Assembly (NCBI GenBank): GCA_963722815.1
Contig: CAVROM010000004.1
Coordinates: 1 to 64,000, forward strand
Length of the DNA: 64,000 bases
Direction of reading: 5' to 3'
From: DASQFQ01 sp963722815
Lineage (GTDB): Bacteria > Actinomycetota > Thermoleophilia > Solirubrobacterales > Solirubrobacteraceae
Positions 8,085 through 17,104 of the stretch are shown here, in pieces (the first letter of the stretch is position 1; each line of letters starts with the position of its first letter). The position numbers were made by a program, and so were the translations under genes. Below the pieces are notes generated by a model, which worked only from the letters and a program-made list of their open reading frames with translations, searched no databases and was not told where the DNA came from.

Positions 8085-8543
8085 ATGGATCGCGTCGATG
8101 ACGCAATACTCGACCAGCTCGAGGTCGACGGCCGCCTCACGAACGCCGAGCTCGCCGATCGCGTGCGCCTCAGCCCGTCGGCCTGCCTCCGCCGCGTCCG
8201 GGCGCTCGAAGCGGCGGGCGTGATCGCCGGCTACCACGCCGTGATCGACCCGGCCGCGCGCGACCGCGGCTTCCAGGTGCTCGTCTACACGACGCTGATG
8301 CTGCGCAACCGCGCGACGATCGCCGCGTTCGAGGCGGCCGTCGTGAAGCTCGACGCGGTCGTCGAGTGCCACCGCATGTTCGGCGACCCCGACTACGTGA
8401 TCCGCGTCGCGGTCGCCGACGTCAACGCCTACGAGCGCTTCCTGATCGACACGTTCGCCGACCTGCCGGGCGTCGCGCGGATGACGTCGCAGTTCGCGAT
8501 GAAGACGATCAAGGCAGCCGGGCCGCTGCCGTTCCGGGCCTAG
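8085..8543 (+). CDS. Lrp/AsnC family transcriptional regulator
   Basis: A 152-residue regulator. The N-terminal helix-turn-helix (DRVDDAILDQLEVDGRLTNA, RVRLSPSACLRRVRALEAAG) is followed by the RAM/AsnC ligand-binding domain (VVECHRMFGDPDYVIRVAVA, FADLPGVARMTSQFAMKTIK). The ATG at 8085 is chosen because it follows a -10 box by eight bases and begins the conserved fold; an upstream frame adds non-conserved residues. It is divergent from the azlCD remnant, which it probably once controlled in response to branched-chain amino acids. Confidence 0.88.
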   Translation: MDRVDDAILDQLEVDGRLTNAELADRVRLSPSACLRRVRALEAAGVIAGYHAVIDPAARDRGFQVLVYTTLMLRNRATIAAFEAAVVKLDAVVECHRMFGDPDYVIRVAVADVNAYERFLIDTFADLPGVARMTSQFAMKTIKAAGPLPFRA

Positions 8544-8617
8544 CCCCCGCTAGGCAGCAAGCTGCCTGGCTTGGCGCCTAGCCCCTCGCTCGGCAGCAGG
8601 CTGCCTGGCTTGGCGCC
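8541..8617. repeat. tandem hairpin repeat, two units of 38-39 bp
   Basis: Units 8541-8578 and 8579-8617 share the pattern GGCAGC-AA/AG-GCTGCC followed by TGGCTTGGCGCCTAG. Each can form a hairpin. The repeat lies between the convergent lrp-like and hemolysin III genes and supplies the latter's stop codon. A shortened third copy (GCCTGGCTTGGCGCCT) is at 10170-10185, at the hydrolase start. Confidence 0.7.
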
Positions 8618-9267
8618 TAGCCCGCGGGGATGACCCAGCCCGCCATCGCCACGAAGTGGACGGTGGCGGCGGCGATCACGAGCGCGTGGAAGATCTCGTG
8701 GAAGCCGAACGTGCGCGGCCACGGGTTCGGGCGCCGAAACGCGTAGACCAGCGCGCCGACGGTGTAGAGCAGCCCGCCGGCGGCGAACAGGACGAACGGC
8801 GCCACGCCGAGCTTCGAGGCCATCTGGGGCATCGCCACGATCGAGACCCAGCCCAGCGCCAGATAGCAGGACGCCACGAGCGCCCGCGGGGCGGTGATCC
8901 ACGCGACGCTCATCGCGACGCCGCCGAGCGCGCCCGCCCAGATGCTCACGAGCACGACCATCTGGACCGTGCCAGACAGCACGAGCAGCGCCACCGGCGT
9001 ATAGCTGGCGGCGATGAAGATGAAGATCGTGGAGTGGTCGATGCGGCGCAGCAGCGGCCGCCAGCGGGGATTCCAGCGCCAGCGGTGATAGAGGCCGCTG
9101 GCCGCGAACAGCGCGCACAACCCGATGCCGTAGACGAGCGCGGCCGCGCGGGCGAGCCCGGTGGGCGCGTAGATCGCAAGCACGACGCAGGCGACGACCG
9201 CGAACCACATCGCCCACGCGTGCGAGACGCCGCGCAGCTTCGGGGTCAGCTCCTCGGGCAGGTTCAC
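8617..9267 (-). CDS. hemolysin III (PAQR) family membrane protein
   Basis: A 216-residue seven-helix PAQR/Hly-III protein. The metal-ligand motifs are present: GLYHRWRW near helix 2, RRIDHSTIFIFIAASYTP, and the C-terminal HEIFHALVIAAATVHF with its HxxxH spacing. Bacterial members are predicted zinc-dependent membrane hydrolases; the haemolysin name is historical. The GTG start at 9267 overlaps the stop of the upstream hydrolase gene (GTGA). Confidence 0.9.
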   Translation of the reverse strand: MNLPEELTPKLRGVSHAWAMWFAVVACVVLAIYAPTGLARAAALVYGIGLCALFAASGLYHRWRWNPRWRPLLRRIDHSTIFIFIAASYTPVALLVLSGTVQMVVLVSIWAGALGGVAMSVAWITAPRALVASCYLALGWVSIVAMPQMASKLGVAPFVLFAAGGLLYTVGALVYAFRRPNPWPRTFGFHEIFHALVIAAATVHFVAMAGWVIPAG

Positions 9268-10196
9268 GCCGCCGCCCCCTCGCGCAGCAGCCGTCGCGTG
9301 GTCTCCTCGTCGTACACGGCCGCCTGACTGCCCGCGATGAAGTCGTGCAAAACGCGGGCGAAGCGCTCGGGGTCCTCGTCGAACGGGTAATGGCCGGCGT
9401 TCGGGAAGAGCTCCAGCCGGGAGTGGGGGATGAGGGCGTGCGCGGCGATCCCGTGTGCGGCCGGGATCATCGGGTCGCGCTCGCCCCAGACGATCAGCGT
9501 CGGCATGCTCTCAGCAAGATAGAGGCGATCGATCGCGCTGACCCGCTGACCGGACGGATCGATGATCGAGCGCGCGGTGTGCAGGAACGCCCGCCGCGCC
9601 CGCGCGTCGCTCAACGAGGCGAGCCCGAGGGCAGTGCCGCGCGCATCGGCGGGGGTGCGAAGCCCCACCAGGCTCAGCACCTGGCTGGCCGCGCCGAGCG
9701 CGGCGCGCGGGCCCCCGCGTGTCAGCACCGGCAGCACCCACTCGGCGCCGGGCAGCGTCGCGGCCCGCAGCACCCATCCGACCTCCTTGCCCAACCCGCC
9801 GCTCGCGACGAGCACCATCCGCTCGACCCGCTCGGGAAACTGGTAGGCGAGCTGCATCGCGATCCCGCCGCCCATCGAGTGGCCAACCACGGTCGCCCGC
9901 TCGTGGCCGAGCGCGGCCAGCAGGTCGCGCAGCCCGCTCGCGTAGGCGCCGAGCGAGTAGTCGCCGCGCGGCTTGGCCGAGCCGCCGTGGCCGAGCAGGT
10001 CCGGCGCGACCACCGTGTAGTGCTCGGCCAGCGCCGGGACGACCTCGCGCCAGGCGTCGGCGCTCGACGTGATGCCGTGGATGAGCAGCAGCACCGGCCC
10101 GGACCCTGCCGTGTAGTACGCGACGGGGTGGCCGTGCAGCCGCAGCTCATGCCGCTCGAGCCCCCCGCCGCCTGGCTTGGCGCCTCGCGGGCTCAC
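9264..10196 (-). CDS. alpha/beta-fold hydrolase
   Basis: About 310 residues. The oxyanion region LLLIHGITSS, the nucleophile elbow VVGHSMGGG, the acid loop VWGERDPMIP and the histidine in PNAGHYPFDED form a complete Ser-Asp-His triad. The substrate is unknown; esterase or C-C hydrolase is possible. The GTG at 10196 is selected because it overlaps the stop of the upstream membrane-protein gene (GTGA). Further upstream the frame runs inside that gene. The gene belongs to a three-gene coupled operon with the 10193 membrane protein and hemolysin III. Confidence 0.85.
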   Translation of the reverse strand: MSPRGAKPGGGGLERHELRLHGHPVAYYTAGSGPVLLLIHGITSSADAWREVVPALAEHYTVVAPDLLGHGGSAKPRGDYSLGAYASGLRDLLAALGHERATVVGHSMGGGIAMQLAYQFPERVERMVLVASGGLGKEVGWVLRAATLPGAEWVLPVLTRGGPRAALGAASQVLSLVGLRTPADARGTALGLASLSDARARRAFLHTARSIIDPSGQRVSAIDRLYLAESMPTLIVWGERDPMIPAAHGIAAHALIPHSRLELFPNAGHYPFDEDPERFARVLHDFIAGSQAAVYDEETTRRLLREGAAA

Positions 10197-12001
10197 GCGG
10201 GCAGCGGCTCCCGGACCGGGGCCGTACGGCGGGCGGGAGGCCGCGCCTGCGGGCCGGTGACGGTGGCGAGGCGCACGAGCGCCCACGCGTTCAGGGCGAT
10301 GATCGACAGCGTGATCGCGAGCACGATGGCATAGCCGACGAGCGGCAGGCTGCCGGTTCCCTGCTTCGCCTCGCGCTGGAGGATCTGCTTGTCGCGGATG
10401 AACGGCCGCTCGAAGCTCGCCCGCGCGGGGACCCCCTTGGCCGGGATCGCCGGATCGTTCGGCATGTAGATCGGCACGCCGACCAGCGAGCGCCCGCTGT
10501 GGAGGCGGAACTCGGCCTTCCAGTCGCCGCTGGCCGGGATCGGCTCGTTCGTGCGGTACACGCCTTCACGCACGCGCGTGAGGCGGTCGACCACGAGCCC
10601 GCCGCCCTGCCAGGCGGTGGTCGTCAGCCACTTCGCGTCGTTGGCGGCCTGCGGCGGGTCGAGCCGCACGACGGCGGTGACCTCGCGCGGCCCGCTGCCG
10701 GGCACGTCGAGCAGCTGCACCTGCGCGCTCACGCCGTGCTGCGGCGAGGTGGCGAGGCCGAACGCGACCAGCCCGCCGACCACCAGCCCGGCGAGCGGGA
10801 AGACCACCCGCGCGCCGCGCGGGAACGGCTGCGGCTTCACCAGCAGAGCGCTGCCGATGAACGTGCCCACGAGCCCGCCGGCGAGGCCGGCCAGCACGCT
10901 CACGACCGCGACCTCGGGCAGCAGCGCCGTCGGCCACGGGAGCGGCATCCAGACGTGCGACCAGCCCCACTCGGCGGCGGTGCCGACGGTGCCGATCAGC
11001 AGGCCGGCGACCGAGCCGTAGACGAGCGGTCCGCGGCGCGCCAGCAGCGCCGCCGCGGTGGCCTCGACCAGCAGCGCCTCGACGAGGTAGAGCGGGAAGT
11101 GGGGCAGCGCCTCGCCCCACACGCCGTGCACCATCAGCGACACGAAGCCGCGCACGACGACGAAGAAGACGACGGCGCCCAGCGCGGTCCCGCGCCCGCC
11201 CCAGAGCCGGGCGGAGACGAGCCCGATCCCGGCCGCGAGCGCGATCAGCATCGGCTGGAAGAGGAAGTCGAACTGCGGCACGCCGAAGTCGAACTCGGCC
11301 TGGAAGGTCGAGAGTCCGATCAGGAAGCCGCCGGCCAGCGACGCCCGCCGCAGCGGCACGCCGCGCTCCTGGCCCCCGGGCCGCGAGCGTGTGCCCTCGG
11401 CGAGCAGGATCGCCTGGCCGATCAGCGAGATCGAGGCGCCGCCGATCAGCATCAGGTGGGTCGGGCCCCAGAGCGTGACGTCCTGCCCGAACAGCCGGTG
11501 CCACATGTCGTCGAGCGGGAAGCCGATCAGCGCGAAGCCGCCGGCCGCGGCCATCAGCAGCGCGCCGAGCGGCACCTCCCAGTCCGAGTAGAGCCGGATC
11601 GCGGTCGGGCACGGCTTCTCCTTCGGGATCGCCATGGCCAGGAAGCCGGCAGCGAAGATCCCGAACAGGCCGAACAGGATCAAGTAGTGGGCCGGGTTGG
11701 CCAGCGGCCCGGGGTCGCGGCCCTGGTCGATGTGCAGGGAGATGTCCCAGTACATGCCGAGCAGCGCGACGATGAGCGAGCCGGTGCCGATGGCGGAGGG
11801 CAGCGCGACCCACTTCGGGAGGCCGGCCACGCGGGCGGCGAAGCCGGACCAGCGCTCGAGCAGCTGCGTGCGGCCGCTGCGATGGCCGAAGCCCACCGCG
11901 AACAGGAAGGTGGTGGCGACCATCGCGCCCGCTGTGGCGCCGATGACCTCGTCGATCGCCGCGCCGCCCGCGGGATCGACTGCTGCGATCAAAGTTGTCA
12001 T
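10193..12001 (-). CDS. large polytopic membrane protein of unknown function
   Basis: I do not recognise the family. The protein of about 602 residues has some twelve hydrophobic segments and one extracytoplasmic beta-rich stretch near the C-terminus (about 430-560) resembling an Ig-like or FixH-like fold, with a final transmembrane helix and an Arg/Pro-rich tail. Conserved-looking membrane motifs include YWDISLHIDQGRDP, FPLDDMWHRLFGQDV and WGPTHLMLIGG; paired His/Asp in helices would suit metal or haem binding (inference). ATG 12001 is preferred; a GTG at 12016 is possible. It is divergent from a MerR regulator and translationally coupled to a hydrolase. Confidence 0.6.
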   Translation of the reverse strand: MTTLIAAVDPAGGAAIDEVIGATAGAMVATTFLFAVGFGHRSGRTQLLERWSGFAARVAGLPKWVALPSAIGTGSLIVALLGMYWDISLHIDQGRDPGPLANPAHYLILFGLFGIFAAGFLAMAIPKEKPCPTAIRLYSDWEVPLGALLMAAAGGFALIGFPLDDMWHRLFGQDVTLWGPTHLMLIGGASISLIGQAILLAEGTRSRPGGQERGVPLRRASLAGGFLIGLSTFQAEFDFGVPQFDFLFQPMLIALAAGIGLVSARLWGGRGTALGAVVFFVVVRGFVSLMVHGVWGEALPHFPLYLVEALLVEATAAALLARRGPLVYGSVAGLLIGTVGTAAEWGWSHVWMPLPWPTALLPEVAVVSVLAGLAGGLVGTFIGSALLVKPQPFPRGARVVFPLAGLVVGGLVAFGLATSPQHGVSAQVQLLDVPGSGPREVTAVVRLDPPQAANDAKWLTTTAWQGGGLVVDRLTRVREGVYRTNEPIPASGDWKAEFRLHSGRSLVGVPIYMPNDPAIPAKGVPARASFERPFIRDKQILQREAKQGTGSLPLVGYAIVLAITLSIIALNAWALVRLATVTGPQARPPARRTAPVREPLPA

Positions 12002-12052
12002 GGGCCTATGTATCACCGATTGACGTCACATGTAACAGTAGACTCGTCACGC
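12002..12052. promoter_or_regulatory. divergent promoter/operator, MerR and membrane-protein operon
   Basis: Only 51 bases separate the two start codons. They contain the perfect palindrome TGACGTCA (12021-12028), an adjacent ACATGT, and on the plus strand TAGACT (12039-12044), eight bases before the merR ATG (leaderless). A MerR-family protein binding here could control both directions. Confidence 0.5.
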
Positions 12053-12787
12053 ATGGCCGAGGCCGTCGCCGAACTGACGATCGACGAGCTCGCGCGCGAG
12101 ACCGGCATGACGGTCCGCAACATCCGCGCGCACCAGTCGCGCGGGCTCCTCCCGCCGCCCGAGGTGCGCGCCCGCACCGGCTACTACGGCCCCGAGCACG
12201 TCGCGCGCCTGCGGCTGGTCCAGGAGCTGCAGGGCAACGGCTACAACCTCGCCGCGATCAAGGACCTCGTGCAGCGGTCGCGCGGCAACTCCCAGGACGC
12301 GCTCGAGTTCGCCCGCGCGATCCTCGCCCCGTTCGAGGACGAGCGGCCCGAGATCGTCGAGGCCGCCGAGCTCGCGGAGCGCTTCTCCGGCGGCGACGAG
12401 AAGCAGCTGCGGCGCGCCGAGAAGCTGGGGATCGTCGTGCCGCTGGGGGAGGGGCGCTACGAGCTCCCGAGCCCGACGCTCGTGCGCGCGGGCGAGACGC
12501 TGAGCGGTCTCGGCATCCCGCTGGAGAAGTCGCTCGACGTCATCGAGGACGTCGCGCGGCAGGCCGACAGCGTCGCGGCGGCGTTCGTGAAGCTGTTCCT
12601 CGAGCGGATCTGGAAGCCGTTCGACCGCGCCGGCCAGCCTGAGCCCGACTGGCCGGCCGTGCTCGCCGCGCTGGAGCAGCTGCGCCCGCTGGCCACCGAG
12701 GTGCTGGTGGCGATCTTCCAGCCGCGCATGACGCAGGCGGCGGAGAAGGCGTTCGGGCGCGAGCTCGACCGCCGGTCCAAGGGGTAA
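12053..12787 (+). CDS. MerR family transcriptional regulator
   Basis: A 244-residue protein. An N-terminal MerR DNA-binding domain (LTIDELARETGMTVRNIRAH, GLLPPPEVRARTGYYGPEHV, RLRLVQELQGNGYNLAAIKD) is followed by a long helical effector domain without Cys clusters, so it is not a metal sensor. The ATG at 12053 starts the conserved domain and follows a TAGACT box. The neighbouring divergent operon (membrane protein, hydrolase, hemolysin III) is the likely target. Confidence 0.88.
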   Translation: MAEAVAELTIDELARETGMTVRNIRAHQSRGLLPPPEVRARTGYYGPEHVARLRLVQELQGNGYNLAAIKDLVQRSRGNSQDALEFARAILAPFEDERPEIVEAAELAERFSGGDEKQLRRAEKLGIVVPLGEGRYELPSPTLVRAGETLSGLGIPLEKSLDVIEDVARQADSVAAAFVKLFLERIWKPFDRAGQPEPDWPAVLAALEQLRPLATEVLVAIFQPRMTQAAEKAFGRELDRRSKG

Positions 12788-12797
12788 ACCGCACCCC

Positions 12798-12821
12798 CGC
12801 GTGGCGGCAGACCGCCACGCG
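12798..12821. terminator. hairpin after merR gene
   Basis: A perfect 10-bp GC-rich stem (CGCGTGGCGG and CCGCCACGCG) with a CAGA loop lies 10 bases after the merR stop. It lacks a U-run, as is common in high-GC actinobacteria. Confidence 0.55.
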
Positions 12822-12906
12822 CTCTGACAGGGCTACCCCCTCGCAGGGAGGCTCGCCGCACGGTCAAATGCGCAGCGTGCCATCCCTCCCCAAGGAGCTT
12901 CCCCCC

Positions 12907-15099
12907 GTGCAGAAGCAGAACCTCGCCGCCCGCGCTGGTCGCTGGAGCGCGCAACATCGCAAGAAGGCCGTATTCGGCTGGCTTGCCTTCGTCATCGCCG
13001 CCCTGTTCATCGGCGGCAACCTCGGGACCAAGACGATCCCGTCCGACGAGGAAGGCCTGACCGGCGACGCCAAGCGGTCGCAGGAGATCGTCAAGGACAG
13101 CTTCCCGCAGACCGCGGGCGAGCAGGTCCTCATCCAGTCCAAGACTGCAAGCCCGACAGACCCGGCCTACCGCGCCGTGGTCAAGGACGTCGAGGGCCGC
13201 CTCGCCGCCCAGAAGGACGTCACCAACATCCAGGGTCCCTACGCCAAGGGCAACGAGGGCCAGATCTCGCGCGACGGCCACTCGTCGATCGTGAACTTCG
13301 AGATCAAGGGCGACTCCGAGAAGGCGGAGGACAAGGTCGATCCGATCCTCGCCGCCACCGCCGCCGCCCAGAAGGCGCACCCCGAGTACAACGTCGAGCA
13401 GTTCGGCGACGCGAGCACCGGCAAGGCCGTCTCGAAGATGTTCGCGGACGACCTCCACAAGGCCGAGACGCTCTCGCTGCCGCTCACGCTCGCGATCCTG
13501 CTGCTGGCGTTCGGCGCGCTCGTCGCCGCCGGCCTCCCGCTGCTGCTCGGCCTCACGTCCGTGATGGCCACCACCGGCCTCGTCGCCGCCGTCAGCCAGT
13601 TCTCGCCCGCCACGGAGAACCTCTCCTCGGTGGTCGTGCTCGTGGGTCTTGCCGTGGGCGTCGACTACTCGCTGTTCTACATCCGCCGCGAGCGCGAGGA
13701 GCGCAGGGCGGGCCGTGATCCCGAGGCTGCTCTCGCTGCCGCCGCGGCCACGTCAGGTCGCGCCGTGCTCGTCTCCGGCTTCACCGTCATGGCGGCCATG
13801 GCCGGCATGTACTTCACCGGCGACAACGGCTTCGCCTCGATGGCGACCGGCACGATCCTCGTCGTCGGCGTCGCGATGATCGGCTCGCTGACGGTCCTGC
13901 CCGCGCTGCTCTCGAAGCTCGGCGACCGGGTCGACAAGGGCCGCATCCCGTTCATCGGCAAGCGCCTCGCCGCCCGTGGCGAGTCGCGCATGTGGTCGGC
14001 GATCCTCGACCGCGTCCTGCGGCACCCCAAGGTCGCCGTGGTCCTCTCGGCCGGCGTGCTCGTCGCCCTCGCCATCCCGGCGCTCGGCATGCACACCGCC
14101 AGCGCGGGCGTCGACTCCATCCCCAAGGACACCCCGGTGATCAAGACGTTCAACCGCATCACCGCGGCGTTCCCGGGCGAGAAGGCCTCGCTGAACGTGG
14201 TCGTCAAGGCCAAGGACGTCACCGCCCCCGAGGTCGCCGCCGGCATCAAGCAGCTCGAGGCTCGCGCCGCGGGCAGCAAGACCGCCGTCGACACGACGGA
14301 CGTCGACATCTCCGAGGACAAGACGGTCGCCCAGGTCACGATCCCGATCGCCGGCAAGGGCACGGACACCGCCTCCGTGAACGCGCTCGCCAAGGTCCGT
14401 GACGACCTCGTGCCCTCGACGATCGGCAAGGTCCCCGGCGCCGAGACCGTCGTCGGCGGCGACACCGCCGCGACGGTCGACTACAACGCGATGGTCAAGG
14501 CCAACGCGCCGATCGTGTTCGCGTTCGTCCTCGGCCTCGCGTTCATGCTCCTGCTGGTCACGTTCCGCTCGCTGGTCATCCCGATCAAGGCGATCGTGCT
14601 GAACCTGCTGTCCGTCGGCGCCGCCTACGGCGTGCTCGTCCTGGTCTTCCAGGAGGGTCACGGCGAGAAGCTGCTCGGCTTCGAGAGCACCGGCGCGGTC
14701 GAGCCGTGGCTGCCGCTGTTCCTGTTCGTGATCCTGTTCGGCCTGTCGATGGACTACCACGTGTTCATCCTCAGCCGGGTCCGCGAGGCGTTCGATCGCG
14801 GCATGAGCACGGAGGACGCCGTCTCGCACGGCATCCGCTCGACCGCCAGCGTGGTCACGAGCGCTGCGATCGTGATGGTCGCGGTGTTCGGCGTGTTCGC
14901 CACGCTGTCCTCGGTCGTCTTCAAGCAGCTCGGCATCGGCCTCGCCGTGGCGATCCTGCTCGACGCCACGCTGGTCCGCGCGATCCTGCTCCCGGCCACG
15001 ATGCAGCTGCTCGGAGACAGGAACTGGTACCTGCCGAAGAAGCTCGGCTGGCTGCCGCACATCGAGCACGAGCCGGCGGTTGCTGGGTCGCCTGCCTAA
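12907..15099 (+). CDS. MMPL/RND family transporter
   Basis: About 730 residues with the MMPL layout: one N-terminal helix (KAVFGWLAFVIAALFIGG), an extracytoplasmic loop, five helices with the GVDYSLFYIRREREE motif, a second loop, and five helices with GLSMDYHVFILSRVREA. The repeated GxxxDY/GxxMDY motifs carry the proton-relay aspartates. Members export lipids or drugs. The GTG at 12907 is favoured because AAGGAG lies nine bases upstream; an ATG at 12868 would add 13 residues. The gene is monocistronic, flanked by hairpins on both sides. Confidence 0.9.
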   Translation: MQKQNLAARAGRWSAQHRKKAVFGWLAFVIAALFIGGNLGTKTIPSDEEGLTGDAKRSQEIVKDSFPQTAGEQVLIQSKTASPTDPAYRAVVKDVEGRLAAQKDVTNIQGPYAKGNEGQISRDGHSSIVNFEIKGDSEKAEDKVDPILAATAAAQKAHPEYNVEQFGDASTGKAVSKMFADDLHKAETLSLPLTLAILLLAFGALVAAGLPLLLGLTSVMATTGLVAAVSQFSPATENLSSVVVLVGLAVGVDYSLFYIRREREERRAGRDPEAALAAAAATSGRAVLVSGFTVMAAMAGMYFTGDNGFASMATGTILVVGVAMIGSLTVLPALLSKLGDRVDKGRIPFIGKRLAARGESRMWSAILDRVLRHPKVAVVLSAGVLVALAIPALGMHTASAGVDSIPKDTPVIKTFNRITAAFPGEKASLNVVVKAKDVTAPEVAAGIKQLEARAAGSKTAVDTTDVDISEDKTVAQVTIPIAGKGTDTASVNALAKVRDDLVPSTIGKVPGAETVVGGDTAATVDYNAMVKANAPIVFAFVLGLAFMLLLVTFRSLVIPIKAIVLNLLSVGAAYGVLVLVFQEGHGEKLLGFESTGAVEPWLPLFLFVILFGLSMDYHVFILSRVREAFDRGMSTEDAVSHGIRSTASVVTSAAIVMVAVFGVFATLSSVVFKQLGIGLAVAILLDATLVRAILLPATMQLLGDRNWYLPKKLGWLPHIEHEPAVAGSPA

Positions 15100-15124
15100 G
15101 GACCCGGATAAGGGTTCGTCTGCC

Positions 15125-15178
15125 AGGCATCGCCCTCTTGGCGCCGCCCGCATCGGGGCGCCACCGAGGACGATGCCT
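15125..15178. terminator. bidirectional hairpin between convergent genes
   Basis: The outer arms AGGCATCG and CGATGCCT pair perfectly. Inner arms CCTC/GAGG and GGCGCC/GGCGCC extend the stem. It sits between the MMPL and aminotransferase stop codons. Confidence 0.65.
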
Positions 15179-15187
15179 TCGGCGACG

Positions 15188-16264
15188 TTACGCGAGGACG
15201 CCGACCACCCGGTCGGCGTCCTCTTCGTCGTTGTAGAGGTGGAATCCGACCCGCACGAGGTCCCCTCGCTGCGCGGCCTGGATGCCCTCCGCGCGAAGCA
15301 ACTCCGCGTCTCCGGGCAGGGTGACGATCGCGGAGTTGCTCGGCTCCATCCCCATCGCCGCGCGGCAACGGTTGGCCAGCCCGACGTCGTGCTCGTGGAT
15401 CGCCTCCACGCCGACCGCCTCCAGCAGTTCCAGCGCCGGCAGCGCGCCGACCCACGAGAACCAGGCTGGGGAGGTGTCGAGCCGGCGGGCATCCGACGCG
15501 AGCCGAAGCGGCGGCCCGATGTAGGCCTTGTGGACGTCGTCGCCGGCGAACCAGCCGGCGTGGGCGGGGAGGATGGATTCGAGCCGCTCCGGCGCCACCG
15601 TCATCCACGCCGTCCCGCGCGGCGAGAGCAGCCACTTGTAGCCCGCGGCGACGAGGAAGTCGAAGCGGTTCGCATCGACGGGCAGCCACCCCACAGCCTG
15701 GGTGGCGTCGACGAGCGTGAGCACGTCGTGGGCTTCCGCGGCGGCGAGGATCGCGTCCAGGTCGGCGACCTCGCCGGTCGACATCTGCACGGCGCTGAAG
15801 GCGACCGCGCCGACCGTCTCGTCGATCGTCTCCGCGAGCCGCTCCGGCGCCACGGTGATCACCTCGAGCTCCGGCTGGACCATGAACGGGAACAGCGTCG
15901 AGGTGAACTCGATGTCCGGCACGACGACGCGCGTCCCGGCCGGCAGCGACGCGGCCACCAGGCCCACCAGCCCGGACACCGTCGAGCCGATGGCCACGTG
16001 TTCGGACCGTGTCTTCACCAGCCGAGCGAAGACTGCACGGGCACGGTCCGTGTCCTCACCCCAGCCTTCCCAGCTCGTGCGGCCGTGCCGCCAGTCCTCG
16101 AGCGCCTGCTGCAGCGCGTCCCACGCCGGCTCCGGCGGCAGGCCGTAGCTGGCGGTGTTCAGGTAGGTGCCCTCAGCGGAGAAGAGGGCCTGGGCTTCGG
16201 CGATCGAGGTCAGAGACCAGGAGGATGCCGCACGGTGTAGCCCGCTGACGAGCGCTGCTCCCAT
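15188..16264 (-). CDS. aminotransferase class V (cysteine desulfurase-like) protein
   Basis: A PLP-dependent fold-type I enzyme of about 358 residues. The Schiff-base lysine lies in FLVAAGYKWLLSPRG, the PLP aspartate in TLVDATQAVGW, and the N-terminus has the AEGTYLNTASYGLPP substrate-loop block. There is no catalytic-Cys loop typical of IscS/SufS, so it is probably an aminotransferase, epimerase or lyase-like paralogue. The ATG at 16264 overlaps the end of the NlpC/P60 gene by 55 bases; the conserved region really begins near 16215, so a rare CTG start there is possible. It may share the c-di-AMP-controlled transcript. Confidence 0.8.
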   Translation of the reverse strand: MGAALVSGLHRAASSWSLTSIAEAQALFSAEGTYLNTASYGLPPEPAWDALQQALEDWRHGRTSWEGWGEDTDRARAVFARLVKTRSEHVAIGSTVSGLVGLVAASLPAGTRVVVPDIEFTSTLFPFMVQPELEVITVAPERLAETIDETVGAVAFSAVQMSTGEVADLDAILAAAEAHDVLTLVDATQAVGWLPVDANRFDFLVAAGYKWLLSPRGTAWMTVAPERLESILPAHAGWFAGDDVHKAYIGPPLRLASDARRLDTSPAWFSWVGALPALELLEAVGVEAIHEHDVGLANRCRAAMGMEPSNSAIVTLPGDAELLRAEGIQAAQRGDLVRVGFHLYNDEEDADRVVGVLA

Positions 16265-17075
16265 TGCCAGCGGCCGCCGGGGCCGCCGGCGCCGGTGGTG
16301 TCGAAGCGGCGGCCGTGAACGACCATGTACGCGTGACCGGGGTTGGCGTAGATCGTGATGTAGCGGCCCTTGCCCGGCGCGCCCCATGACATGAACTCGC
16401 TCGAGTCCTTGGGCACGCTCAGGAGCCCGCCGCCGTGGAGCGCGTACGAGACCGAGCCGGAGCAGTCGTAGCCGGAGTCGACGAAGCTGCCGTGGCCGCC
16501 GCCGTACTTGTAGGGCTTGTGCGCGATCCGTGCGCCGGCCCTGATCACGCGGCTGACGACGGCCGGGAGCCCGGAGCGGGGCCGGCCGAGCGCGCGGCGC
16601 TTGAGCACCTTGGTGATCCCGCTGTGGCCGAGCGCGGACCAGGTCGCGGGGCCGACGATCCCGTCGGCGGTGAGGCCCTTCCCGCGCTGGAAGCTCTTGA
16701 CCGCGTGGGCGTCCCGGGGCCGAATATGCCGTCAGCGGCGATCCCGAGCGCGCGCTGCAGCAGCCGGACCGTCCCGCGGCCGACCCGGCTCGAGCGCCCG
16801 CGGGAGCGCTTGAGCGCGCTCCAGGTCGCCGGCCCGACAATGCCGTCGGCGGTCAGCCCGTGGCGGCGCTGGAAGCGCTTGACCGCGCGCTTGGTCTGCG
16901 AGCCGAAGATGCGGTCCGCGTGCAGGCCGAGGGCCCGCTGGACGAACGCGACGTGGGGACCCTTTGAGCCCTTCTTGAGCGGGCGCGCAGCGGCCGGCGA
17001 CGCCGTGCTGAGCACGAGCGCGAGCAGCGCAACCACGAATATGAGGCCCCGGGTGCGCCGGGTGGCCTTGCCCAC
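16210..17075 (-). pseudogene. peptidoglycan-binding NlpC/P60 hydrolase, frameshifted
   Basis: From the ATG at 17075: a signal peptide (FVVALLALVLSTASPAAA), then two PG-binding-1 repeats (GPHVAFVQRALGLHADRIFG and a copy ending DGIVGPATWSALKRS), then most of a third starting LLQRALGIAADGIFGP. Near 16715-16725 one base is missing in a C/G run. In the next frame the third repeat continues (DAHAVKSFQRGKGLTADGIVG), followed by an NlpC/P60-like domain with the catalytic Cys in SGYDCSGSVSYAL and His in NPGHAYMVV. Probably intact in the cell. Secreted; expected to cleave peptide cross-links of peptidoglycan. A c-di-AMP riboswitch precedes it. Confidence 0.8.
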
Positions 17076-17104
17076 TTACGTCTCCGTCTGTTCGCTTGTA
17101 CGTC

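Noticed and set aside
10499..12052. A 518-codon upstream extension of the MerR frame
   Set aside because: It is antisense to the membrane-protein gene. The MerR domain starts at 12053 and a promoter box lies just before that ATG.
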